Source of the DNA: Nocardia transvalensis NBRC 15921
GTDB lineage: Bacteria > Actinomycetota > Actinomycetes > Mycobacteriales > Mycobacteriaceae
Length of the DNA: 64,000 nt
Assembly (NCBI RefSeq): GCF_000308875.1
Contig: NZ_BAGL01000078.1
Coordinates: 1 to 64,000 of the forward strand
Direction: 5' to 3'
A program made the translations under genes and the position numbers. Under the pieces are notes generated by a model. It did not search any database and was not told the origin of the DNA. It saw nothing but the letters and a program-made list of their open reading frames with translations. The first letter of the stretch is position 1; each line of letters begins with the position of its first letter. Shown piece after piece: positions 51,677-62,130 of the stretch.

Positions 51677-52025
51677 CGGTACTCCGTTCGGCATCAGGGT
51701 TGTGCGGTTCGCAGCGCAGCCTACGGTCCGAGTCCTACACCGAGCGAGGACAACGTATCGAACCGATGCGATTTCGATACGCCGCCTCAGCCTTCGGCGC
51801 CGGAGCCGAGCCGCCGGGCGATGCGTTCCTCCCCCGGATTCGAAAGATACTGTGGCCGAGCCTGATACGAAAATCATCCGCGCGACCGGCAGCACCGACG
51901 CTGCCACGGCCCACCACCACCGGTAACATGGATCAACGGCAAATCGCCTGGTCGCTACCATGGCGGGGATGAGTATCACGCCGAATCCGGCGGGGCACCG
52001 CGCAGCGCAGCGAACAGAGGAGCCG
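51677..52025. promoter_or_regulatory. Divergent intergenic region with a perfect inverted repeat
   Basis: There is no gene in these 349 bases. CGTATCGAA (51753-51761) and TTCGATACG (51772-51780) form a perfect 9-base inverted repeat with a 10-base spacer, and related GATAC motifs follow near 51848 and 51869. The size and symmetry fit a TetR-type operator between the SRPBCC gene and the tandem-TetR gene. Confidence 0.6.
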
Positions 52026-53255
52026 ATGACGAACACCGCCGCCCCGGGGCCGGACACGCCGCAGCGCGTGATCCGCCGCCGCCCGAAGAACCGGCGAGCG
52101 CAGATCGCCGCGACCTCGGCGGCCGCCTTCGGCGCGCTCGGATACCACGGGGTGAGCATGGAGGACATCGCCTCCCGCCTCGGCATCAGCTCGGCCGCCC
52201 TGTACCGGCACTATCCCAGCAAGTACGCGCTGTTCCGCGAGGAACTACTGCGCCTGAGCGCGGCCACCGTCGCCGCGGTCACCCTGCCCGAGGACGCCGG
52301 GGACTGGGCCCCGCGGCGACGCCTGGGCCACGTCGTCGACGCGGTGATCGCCGATACCATCGCCAACCGCCCGACGGTGACGCTGGTCCGCTGGGAGCGC
52401 CGCTACCTCGACGAGACCGACCGCAAGACGCTCGACGACCAGTTCACCGATGCCGTGGCCGTCGTGCGCGACCTCATCGGCGAGGTACGGCCTGACCTGT
52501 CCCGCCGCGATCGCGCCGTCCGGTCGGTCGCGCTGTTCAGCGTGATCAGCAGCATCGGCGACCACCACGCCGCGCTGCCCGCCAAATCTCTTGCGGCCGT
52601 GCTCAACTCGGTCGCCTGGTCGCTGATCGACGCCGAACTTCCCGCCGCCGAGGCCACCGCGCACCGGCCGCGCGCGGTGGAGATCCCGCAGTCGTTCAAG
52701 CACGAACTGCTGCTGAAGAAGGCGGTGGAGCTGTTCCACGAGCGCGGGTATCCGAACGTCAGCGTGGAGGACATCGCGACGGCGGCGGAACTGTCCGCGG
52801 CCTCGGCGGTCTACCGCTACTACCGCAGCAAGAGCGATCTGCTGGCGGCCGCCTTCCGGCGCGCGGCCGACCGGGTCTCGGGGGCGATCGGCCCGGCCAC
52901 GGCGTCGGCCGATCCCGCCGAGGCGCTGTCCACGCTGATCGAACTCTACGTCGCGGGCTCGTTCGCCGAGCGCGAGCTGACCTTCGTCTACTACGCGGAG
53001 TTCAGCCACGTCCCGGCCGAGGAGCGCACCGTCCTGCGCAATATCCAGCGGCTGATCGTGGCCGAATGGGGCAAGCTGCTGATCGCCGTGCGGCCCGAAC
53101 TGACCGAGGGGCAGGCCCGCATCCTGGTGCAGGCCGCCTTCGGCCTGGTCGTCGACCTGGGCCGGGCCTTCGACGACAACGGCCGGATCTGCCCGCAGGA
53201 CCGGGTCATGCAGTTGATGGAGGTCATACTCTTCGGTGCGCCGCGGCCGCGATAG
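52026..53255 (+). CDS. Tandem TetR regulator with two DNA-binding domains
   Basis: This 409-residue protein carries two complete TetR-type helix-turn-helix domains. The first is near residues 25-75 (RRAQIAATSAAAFGALGYHGVSMEDIASRLGISSAALYRHYPSKYALF) and the second near residues 222-275 (KHELLLKKAVELFHERGYPNVSVEDIATAAELSAASAVYRYYRSKSDLL). Each is followed by its own helical region. One chain could thus bind like a TetR dimer, or bind two operators. ATG 52026 has GAGGAG just upstream and is preferred over ATG 51960. The divergent SRPBCC gene and its own promoter are the likely targets. Confidence 0.9.
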   Translation: MTNTAAPGPDTPQRVIRRRPKNRRAQIAATSAAAFGALGYHGVSMEDIASRLGISSAALYRHYPSKYALFREELLRLSAATVAAVTLPEDAGDWAPRRRLGHVVDAVIADTIANRPTVTLVRWERRYLDETDRKTLDDQFTDAVAVVRDLIGEVRPDLSRRDRAVRSVALFSVISSIGDHHAALPAKSLAAVLNSVAWSLIDAELPAAEATAHRPRAVEIPQSFKHELLLKKAVELFHERGYPNVSVEDIATAAELSAASAVYRYYRSKSDLLAAAFRRAADRVSGAIGPATASADPAEALSTLIELYVAGSFAERELTFVYYAEFSHVPAEERTVLRNIQRLIVAEWGKLLIAVRPELTEGQARILVQAAFGLVVDLGRAFDDNGRICPQDRVMQLMEVILFGAPRPR

Positions 53256-53259
53256 GCGG

Positions 53260-53973
53260 TCAGGCGGGCCGCAACATCGGCGGGTGCAGCATGCGGGCCG
53301 GTCCGGCGCGGAACAGTTGGGCGGGACGGCCGCCGCCGACGGTGGTGCGCCCGGTCGGCTCCACGAAACCCGGTGTGCTGGTGACCTTTCGATGAAAATT
53401 GCGCGGATCGATGGTGGTGCCCCACACCACCTCGTACACCCTGCGTAGCTCGGCCACGGTGAACTCGGCCGCGCAGAAGGCCGTTGCCAGCGGGGTGTTC
53501 TCGATCTCGGCCCGCGCGCGCTCCACCCCGTCGCTGAGGATCCGCCGATGGTCGAAGGCGACGCGGCCCCGATCGATCGTCAGCTGCTGCACCGACCACA
53601 GCGCGGCCGCGGAGGCGTCCGGTCCCGCCTGCGGCGCGGGCAAATTCGGCACCAGCGCGAGATAGGCCGTGCTGATCACCCGCCCGCGCGGATCACGTCC
53701 CGGTTCGCCGTAGGTCGCCAATTGTTCGAGATGCAGACGGTCGGCGCGAATACCGGTCTCCTCCCGCAGTACTCGCACGGCCGCCGCCGATAAACTCTCG
53801 TCCTGCTGCACGAATCCGCCGGGCAGTGCCCACCGTCCGCGATACGGCGCGAACAACCGTTGCACCAGCAGCGCACACAGCGTGTCGTTGGTCGTCCTCC
53901 GCGCACCCAGGGTGAGCACAACCAACTCCACCGACACCGCGGCATTCAGGCGAAAAGCATTGCCCATGATCAT
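53260..53973 (-). CDS. NrtR-like Nudix-domain transcriptional regulator with degenerate Nudix box
   Basis: The N-terminal domain is a Nudix fold (LVVLTLGARR, RGRWALPGGFVQQDESLSAAAVRVLREETGI). The C-terminal winged helix (FTVAELRRVYEVVWGTTIDPRNFHRKVTSTPGFVEPTG) is the type fused to Nudix domains in NrtR regulators of NAD metabolism and related sugars. In the Nudix box the Glu expected right after the Arg of the REUXEE core is Val, which fits a ligand sensor rather than a hydrolase. The start is uncertain: ATG 53973, ATG 53967 or GTG 53988. The gene lies downstream of the HxlR gene on the same strand. Confidence 0.85.
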   Translation of the reverse strand: MIMGNAFRLNAAVSVELVVLTLGARRTTNDTLCALLVQRLFAPYRGRWALPGGFVQQDESLSAAAVRVLREETGIRADRLHLEQLATYGEPGRDPRGRVISTAYLALVPNLPAPQAGPDASAAALWSVQQLTIDRGRVAFDHRRILSDGVERARAEIENTPLATAFCAAEFTVAELRRVYEVVWGTTIDPRNFHRKVTSTPGFVEPTGRTTVGGGRPAQLFRAGPARMLHPPMLRPA

Positions 53974-53981
53974 GATTGTAT

Positions 53982-53996
53982 TCGTCACGGTGACGA
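53982..53996. promoter_or_regulatory. Perfect palindrome at the NrtR-like gene start
   Basis: TCGTCAC-G-GTGACGA is a perfect 7-base inverted repeat around one centre base, 9 bases upstream of the preferred ATG. It may be the autoregulatory operator of the Nudix regulator; it also overlaps the alternative GTG start. Confidence 0.5.
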
Positions 53997-54024
53997 TAAC
54001 CAGGGTGAGCGAATCCGGTGCGAA

Positions 54025-54378
54025 TTATCCGAATCGGCGAGCGTACTCGTCGCCCCACCGATTCAGTTCGGCGACGAAGTCTCGCAAGCCCGCTCCGGTC
54101 GAGGTCAGCGAGTATTCGACCCGAGGCGGCACCTCGGCGTACGCGTGCCGAGTGACGATGCCGTCCTGCTCGAGTTCGCGGAGTTGCCGGGTGAGTACAC
54201 GCGGGGTGACATCACCGACCCGGCGGCGAAGTTCGCCGTAGCGCAGCGGGCCGTCGAGGAGGTTCTTGACGACCGTCATCTTCCAGGCGCCGCCGAGCAC
54301 CGCGACCGCGACCTCCACGGGGCACACCTCCATCGCCCGCCGGACCGGAACCCGGACCTCCGTCGCCTCGGTGATCAT
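54025..54378 (-). CDS. HxlR-family transcriptional regulator
   Basis: This 117-residue winged-helix protein has the HxlR pattern: CPVEVAVAVLGGAWKMTVVKNLLDGPLRYGELRRRVGDVTPRVLTRQLRELEQDGIVTRHAYAEVPPRVEYSLTSTG. The cysteine at the start of the domain is the usual redox or electrophile-sensing site in this family. The ATG at 54378 follows a very strong GGGAGGAG site, which rules out the longer upstream frame. It is divergent from the MFS transporter, the typical arrangement of a repressor and its target. Confidence 0.93.
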   Translation of the reverse strand: MITEATEVRVPVRRAMEVCPVEVAVAVLGGAWKMTVVKNLLDGPLRYGELRRRVGDVTPRVLTRQLRELEQDGIVTRHAYAEVPPRVEYSLTSTGAGLRDFVAELNRWGDEYARRFG

Positions 54379-54415
54379 CGCGACTCCTCCCGTCTTGCTG
54401 CATCGGTATCCCCAC

Positions 54416-54429
54416 CGTCCATATGGACG
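54416..54429. promoter_or_regulatory. Palindromic operator candidate between hxlR-type gene and MFS transporter
   Basis: CGTCCATATGGACG is a perfect 14-base palindrome 37 bases upstream of the HxlR start and 94 bases upstream of the MFS start. GTATCC (54405-54411 area) and GGATAC (54471-54477 area) also form a widely spaced inverted pair around it. Confidence 0.55.
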
Positions 54430-54523
54430 AAATTGTGCATACTCACGATCTCGCGCATTGGTTGCTAAACAGGATACGACGTGACGTCGCCCCGGCGATA
54501 CGAACGGCATCGAGGAGCACCCT

Positions 54524-55831
54524 GTGACAATCCACGACCGACGCACCGACCTGATCGATACTTCCCGGACCCGGTGGCATCCCGCCTGGACGATGGTGGC
54601 CGTCGCCGCCCTCGCCCTGGTCGCGGCGGGTTCGTTCACCACCATCGCCGGACTCGTCACCGGACCGCTCGTGGATTCGCAGGGCTGGAGCCGGACCGGA
54701 ATCGGCGTGGGCGTCGGGATCAACATGGTGCTGTACGGAGCCGTCGCGCCCTTCGCGGCGGCGGCCATGGACCGCTACGGGCTGCGCCGGGTCACCGCGC
54801 TCGCGCTGGCGCTGCTCGTCGTCAGCTCCGTATTGCTCACGACGCTGGTTCCCTCGGTCCTCTGGTTCGTCCTGTGGTGGGGACTGCTGGTCGGGGTCGG
54901 CACCGGCGCCGTGACGATGGTCTTCGGGGCGACGGTGGCGAACCGGTGGTTCCACGAGAAGATCGGTCTGGCCACGGGCCTGCTGACGGCCGCGAGCGTC
55001 GTCGGCCAGTTCGCGATGCTGCCGCTGCTGTCGGTGGTGTTGTCGCACAACGGATGGCGGGGCCCGGTGCTGGTGTGCGGCGGGCTCGCGGTGGTGGCCC
55101 TGATCGGCGTGCTGGCACTGCTGGCTGACACTCCGCGCGTGGTCGGGGCGCTGCGTTACGGCGCCGGCGATACGGGCGACGACGGCACGGTGCCCGCGGG
55201 CAACCGGACCGTCAACCCGTTCCGCCGCACCGTGGCGGCCCTCGCCGCCTGCCTGCGGGACACTCGATTCTGGGTGCTGGCGTTCATGTTCGCGCTGTGC
55301 GGCGCGACGACGAACGGGCTGATGTGGAGTCACTTCACCCCGGCGGCGCACGATCACGGCATGGCCGCGACCTCGGCGTCCGGGCTGCTCGCCATCGTCG
55401 GGCTCACCAATATCGCCGGCACCGTCGGCGCGGGCTGGCTCGGCGACCGGATCGAGCCGCGGATCCTGCTCGCGCTGTTCTTCCTGGGCCGCGGCCTCTC
55501 GCTGGCCGCGCTGCCCATGCTCTTCACGGCCGGGATCAGCCCCAGCCTGGTGGCGTTCGCGGTCGCCTTCGGAATCCTCGACGTCGCGACCGTGCCGCCG
55601 ACGCTCGCGCTGTGCCGCCACTACTTCGGCGACAACGCCGCCCTGGCCTTTGGCTGGATCAACGTCTTCCACCAGATCGGGGCCGGATCGATGGGCCTGA
55701 TCGGCGGTTTCATCCGCGACGTCGACGGTTCCTACACGCCGGTGTGGATCGCCGGCGCGGCCGCCTGCGTCGTCGCCGCCGTATTGGGGGCGACGACGTC
55801 ACGGATTCATGGTCTGCGGACGACCGCCTGA
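54524..55831 (+). CDS. MFS transporter
   Basis: This 435-residue membrane protein has about twelve predicted helices in two halves, split by a cytoplasmic loop (ALRYGAGDTGDDGTVPAGNRTVNPFRR). The MFS loop 2-3 signature appears as AAMDRYGLRRV and again in the second half as GWLGDRIEPRILL. It resembles the monocarboxylate/oxalate-formate antiporter-like branch, but the substrate cannot be told. The start is GTG with GAGGAG 6 bases upstream. Control by the divergent HxlR regulator is likely, so an efflux or detoxification role is plausible. Confidence 0.92.
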   Translation: MTIHDRRTDLIDTSRTRWHPAWTMVAVAALALVAAGSFTTIAGLVTGPLVDSQGWSRTGIGVGVGINMVLYGAVAPFAAAAMDRYGLRRVTALALALLVVSSVLLTTLVPSVLWFVLWWGLLVGVGTGAVTMVFGATVANRWFHEKIGLATGLLTAASVVGQFAMLPLLSVVLSHNGWRGPVLVCGGLAVVALIGVLALLADTPRVVGALRYGAGDTGDDGTVPAGNRTVNPFRRTVAALAACLRDTRFWVLAFMFALCGATTNGLMWSHFTPAAHDHGMAATSASGLLAIVGLTNIAGTVGAGWLGDRIEPRILLALFFLGRGLSLAALPMLFTAGISPSLVAFAVAFGILDVATVPPTLALCRHYFGDNAALAFGWINVFHQIGAGSMGLIGGFIRDVDGSYTPVWIAGAAACVVAAVLGATTSRIHGLRTTA

Positions 55832-55896
55832 CATCTCCGCCGCGCCGTGGTCACTTTCCCGCGCCGGCGATCACCCCGATGTTTCCCTCGCCGCAC

Positions 55897-56421
55897 TCAG
55901 CGGGGTGGGAGGAGCATCGGGACCGGCTCGTAGACGGTGACGAGCACGACCACATCGCCGTAGGGAGCCGCGCCGCGGGCCACGCGATGGGCGAAGCGCG
56001 CCAAGGGCATTCGCCACTTGTACTTGGCGTCGATCTCCGACTGGACGAACGGCAGCAGCGTGCCGCCGGTCACCACCTGCGCCCGCCCCTGCCGCTGCTG
56101 GGATCCGAGGGTCGGGCTGCCGCGCCAATCGCCCGGCTGCACGAGCACGCGGCCGTCCGCCACCAGCTGATCCGGCTCCGACGAATGCGACGAGACTCGA
56201 AACGCGAGCTGATTGTGCCCGATCGGAATCACCAGCCGCGGCACCGTCACCAACTGCTGCGGACCCGTAACACGGGTCACCAGAACCGTTTTCGCGTCCT
56301 GCCAGATCGACGCCGCGGCCGGATGCCCGGGACCACCCCACGCAGGACGCTCCCCCGCACCCGGTTCCGGCCGGGCGAATCGCAGCTCGCCGCTCGGCAC
56401 ATCAACCAGGGTTCCACTCAT
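55897..56421 (-). CDS. Split-barrel PPOX-like protein (F420 or flavin dependent), substrate unknown
   Basis: This 174-residue protein has beta-strand patterns of the pyridoxamine-phosphate-oxidase-like fold (KTVLVTRVTGPQQLVTVPRLVIPIGHNQLAFRVSSHSSEPDQLVADGRVLVQPGDWRG), then SQQRQGRAQVVTGGTLLPFVQSEIDAKYKW, as in PPOX-class F420-dependent proteins of actinomycetes. ATG 56421 has AAGGA about 9 bases upstream. It is convergent with the MFS gene, with a 65-base gap that holds no clear terminator. The family assignment is by pattern only. Confidence 0.7.
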   Translation of the reverse strand: MSGTLVDVPSGELRFARPEPGAGERPAWGGPGHPAAASIWQDAKTVLVTRVTGPQQLVTVPRLVIPIGHNQLAFRVSSHSSEPDQLVADGRVLVQPGDWRGSPTLGSQQRQGRAQVVTGGTLLPFVQSEIDAKYKWRMPLARFAHRVARGAAPYGDVVVLVTVYEPVPMLLPPR

Positions 56422-56754
56422 CAGATTCGATCCTTTCCGGTGACGGTCTCCGTCGGCACACACCCCGTCACCCGACCCGTCCACCGCGCCGACTTCCCTC
56501 TGATCGGCCGCCGTAACGCCAGCATTACAGACCGTCCAGTCGGCTCGATTCGCGCGTTCGGCCTTTGCGCTGATCACCGCCGATAACCGCCGCGCGACCT
56601 GTGCCCGAGTTCACAACGAACGGGACTCGGCACGGCGCTTCGGCGAAAATGAAAACGGCTCCGCTCGACGACGCGCCACAGGGAGGTTCGGGGCATTTGC
56701 CACGAACGTCGCGATACCGCCCTAACGTGCCCTGACCTGCCGGTTTCGATCGCC

Positions 56755-56784
56755 TTGACGAACAGTGGATCGAGATGCCATTAT
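56755..56784 (+). promoter_or_regulatory. Candidate rpoB2 promoter
   Basis: TTGACG (56755-56760) and CATTAT (56779-56784) are separated by 18 bases. The predicted start of transcription is around 56791, immediately before the leader hairpin. Confidence 0.6.
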
Positions 56785-56794
56785 TAAAGGGGGA

Positions 56795-56816
56795 AGGCAC
56801 CGAGATTCAGGTGCTT
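56795..56816 (+). promoter_or_regulatory. Hairpin at the start of the rpoB2 leader, attenuator-like
   Basis: GCACC (56797-56801) pairs with GGTGC (56810-56814), extended by a G-U and an A-U pair, with an 8-base loop. It is followed by TATTTTGTC. There is no plus-strand gene upstream to terminate, so the hairpin probably acts within the rpoB2 leader, either ending transcription early or protecting the RNA 5' end. Confidence 0.5.
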
Positions 56817-57078
56817 ATTTTGTCATTCCTCTAGACTTCTACCCATTCCGGGTGTACTTTGAGACTTCGCGCCGGGGCGCGCGCTGTCCGACTCTCGAAA
56901 TACGAAATGACCGTGGAAAGCGGCGCTGTCTGCCTGCTGCCTTCCACCCGTCGCTGTCGAGTCATGTCCGGAGGGCGACCGCCGCGCTGCGCACTGTTCA
57001 CCACGGCCCACAGGACAAGCAGATACCGTGACGACCGCGCGTATGCGTGGGCGGCGCGAGGTGCTGGAAGGACGCATC

Positions 57079-60540
<3,462 letters not shown>

Positions 60541-60549
60541 GCGGTGGCT

Positions 60550-60586
60550 CGTCGGTGCCGGACCTTCCCCGGGACCGGCACCGACG
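60550..60586. terminator. Hairpin terminator after rpoB2
   Basis: CGTCGGTGCCGG (60550-60561) and CCGGCACCGACG (60575-60586) form a perfect 12-base stem with a 13-base loop, starting 10 bases after the rpoB2 stop. There is no T-tract. It lies between convergent genes and could serve both directions. Confidence 0.75.
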
Positions 60587-60708
60587 AAGCCTCGGGTGGC
60601 CCTACTTGAAGGTCTTACTTGGCCACTCCGAGGTTCAGGGTACCCGGATATGCCGACAAACCCGACCGTTGGGCGGTGTGAGGGCAGTGCAGCGGCGGGC
60701 TCGTGGGG

Positions 60709-62067
60709 TCAGGTGGTGGCGCCTCGGGTGAGGAGGGGGTCGGCGGCGGCGCGGCGGTCGAGGAGTCGGATCTTGGCTTCGATCTGCGTGTACAGCGGCG
60801 AATCCCGTTCCACCACGCCGCGATAGGCGGCCCAGGCGGTGACGTCGTCGCGGCCGTCGGCGCCGGATGTCCAGCGGCTCAGCACCTCCGGATCGCCCGA
60901 GCGCAGCACCGCGGCGCGCAGGCGCACCCGCACCGAATCGCGGATATCGATCACGCCCGGCGCGGCCGAACGCGGTAGCACCGGACCGGCGTACAGCCGC
61001 ACCGCGGCCGCCGCGTCGCCGGCGTCCAGGGCGGACCGCAGCGCATCGATATCCGTTGCCACGCCACCCCGGAGCCGGTACGGGCGCGAGCCGAGCGCCT
61101 CGGGCCCGACCACCGACCGCAGCCGCGACAGCGCCGCGCGGATGGTGGCGTTGTCGAGACCACCGTCGTCGAGCAGCAGCGCCAGATGGTCCGCGGACAG
61201 GCCCGCGGGATGTTCGCCCAGCAGCAGGAGGATCTCGGCGTGCCGCTGCGATACCGTCGTCCGCTCGCCGGACGAGATCAGTTGCGGCTGCCCGCGCCCC
61301 AGGACCTCCAGGCTCAGCGCCGGGAGATCCGCCGAAACGGCCGCGCCGCCAGCACGATCCGCATCCCGCCGCCGGTACGCCGCCAGCGCCAGTTCCAGTT
61401 CGGCCGCCGTCGCCGCGGCCTTCACCAGCGCCAGGATCTCCGGGCGTGCTGCCCGCGTCCCGCCGACGATCATCAGCACGCCCAGCGGCCGCCCGCCCGG
61501 ATCGTGGACGGGCGCGGCCGCTCCGGTGATCTCCCGCATCCGCCGCAGATAGTGTTCGGGCCCGTGCACCCAGGCCGCGCGGCCGGTGCGCACCACCAGG
61601 CCCACGGCATTCGCGCCGGCGCGGCGTTCCCCGAGGTCGTCGCCCTCGCACACGCCCGATTCGGCCACCGCCGCAACCCGATTCGGATTGCCGAGCACCC
61701 ACAGCGCCCGGCCGTACTGGTCCGCGACCACGACGACCAGGCCCGCGCGGGCGGCATCCTGCAACAGCAACGTGTCCACCAGCGGCAGCACCGCGGCGAT
61801 CGGATGGTTGTCGCGGCAGCGGGTCAGATCCGCGCCGCGCAGTCCGCGTCCGTCCCGGACACTCGCCGGATCGAGACCGTCGCGCAGGCAGCGCAGCCAG
61901 GAGTCCAGCAGCGGCGGCCGCAGCAGCCCCGGCAACCGGCGCAGGGCCGCGCCGCCCTCCTCGAGGTGACAGTGTGCCTGGGCAGCACAGGCTTCCAGCT
62001 CACCGAGTCGCGTCTCGGGCTCCGCCTCGTGCGCTAGCGCACCGGCGACTGCGAAATTGCCGACCAT
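60709..62067 (-). CDS. GAF-domain transcriptional regulator with C-terminal winged helix
   Basis: This 452-residue protein has an N-terminal segment LLDSWLRCLRDGLDP followed by a GAF-like sensor domain (about residues 90-210: LLLQDAARAGLVVVVADQYGRALWVLG, ERRAGANAVGLVVRTGRAAWVHGPEHYLRRMREITGAAAPVHDPGGRPLGVLMIVGG). This is the arrangement of the AcoR-type sensor half, but without the sigma-54 ATPase domain. The C-terminal part (TTVSQRHAEILLLLGEHPAGLSADHLALLLDDGGLDNATIRAALSRLRSVVG) looks like a winged-helix DNA-binding domain. AAAGAAGG precedes the ATG. It follows mftF on the same strand after 63 bases, so the two may be co-transcribed. The target and signal are unknown; alcohol or aldehyde metabolism would fit a mycofactocin link, but this is speculative. 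Confidence 0.8.
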   Translation of the reverse strand: MVGNFAVAGALAHEAEPETRLGELEACAAQAHCHLEEGGAALRRLPGLLRPPLLDSWLRCLRDGLDPASVRDGRGLRGADLTRCRDNHPIAAVLPLVDTLLLQDAARAGLVVVVADQYGRALWVLGNPNRVAAVAESGVCEGDDLGERRAGANAVGLVVRTGRAAWVHGPEHYLRRMREITGAAAPVHDPGGRPLGVLMIVGGTRAARPEILALVKAAATAAELELALAAYRRRDADRAGGAAVSADLPALSLEVLGRGQPQLISSGERTTVSQRHAEILLLLGEHPAGLSADHLALLLDDGGLDNATIRAALSRLRSVVGPEALGSRPYRLRGGVATDIDALRSALDAGDAAAAVRLYAGPVLPRSAAPGVIDIRDSVRVRLRAAVLRSGDPEVLSRWTSGADGRDDVTAWAAYRGVVERDSPLYTQIEAKIRLLDRRAAADPLLTRGATT

Positions 62068-62130
62068 CCGCCTTCTTTCCGGTACCGGACTGTACCGGCA
62101 GGACGGCGCGGCGGCACACGAAGGCGGGCC

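Larger units (their letters stand above)
56422..57078 (+). promoter_or_regulatory. Long intergenic region ahead of rpoB2
   Basis: This 657-base gap between the divergent PPOX-like gene and rpoB2 holds no convincing gene. It contains the rpoB2 promoter (56755-56784), a 5'-leader hairpin (56795-56816) and a leader of almost 290 bases. The last bases before the gene (GAGGTGCTGGAAGGACGCATC, split here as GAGGTGCTGG and AAGGACGCATC) resemble the region ahead of canonical actinobacterial rpoB, suggesting that the leader was copied with the gene. Confidence 0.6.

Noticed and set aside
57028..57078. GTG 57028 as the rpoB2 start
   Set aside because: TTG 57079 has a better-spaced ribosome-binding site and matches the known start context of actinobacterial rpoB; the extra 17 residues are Arg-rich and atypical.
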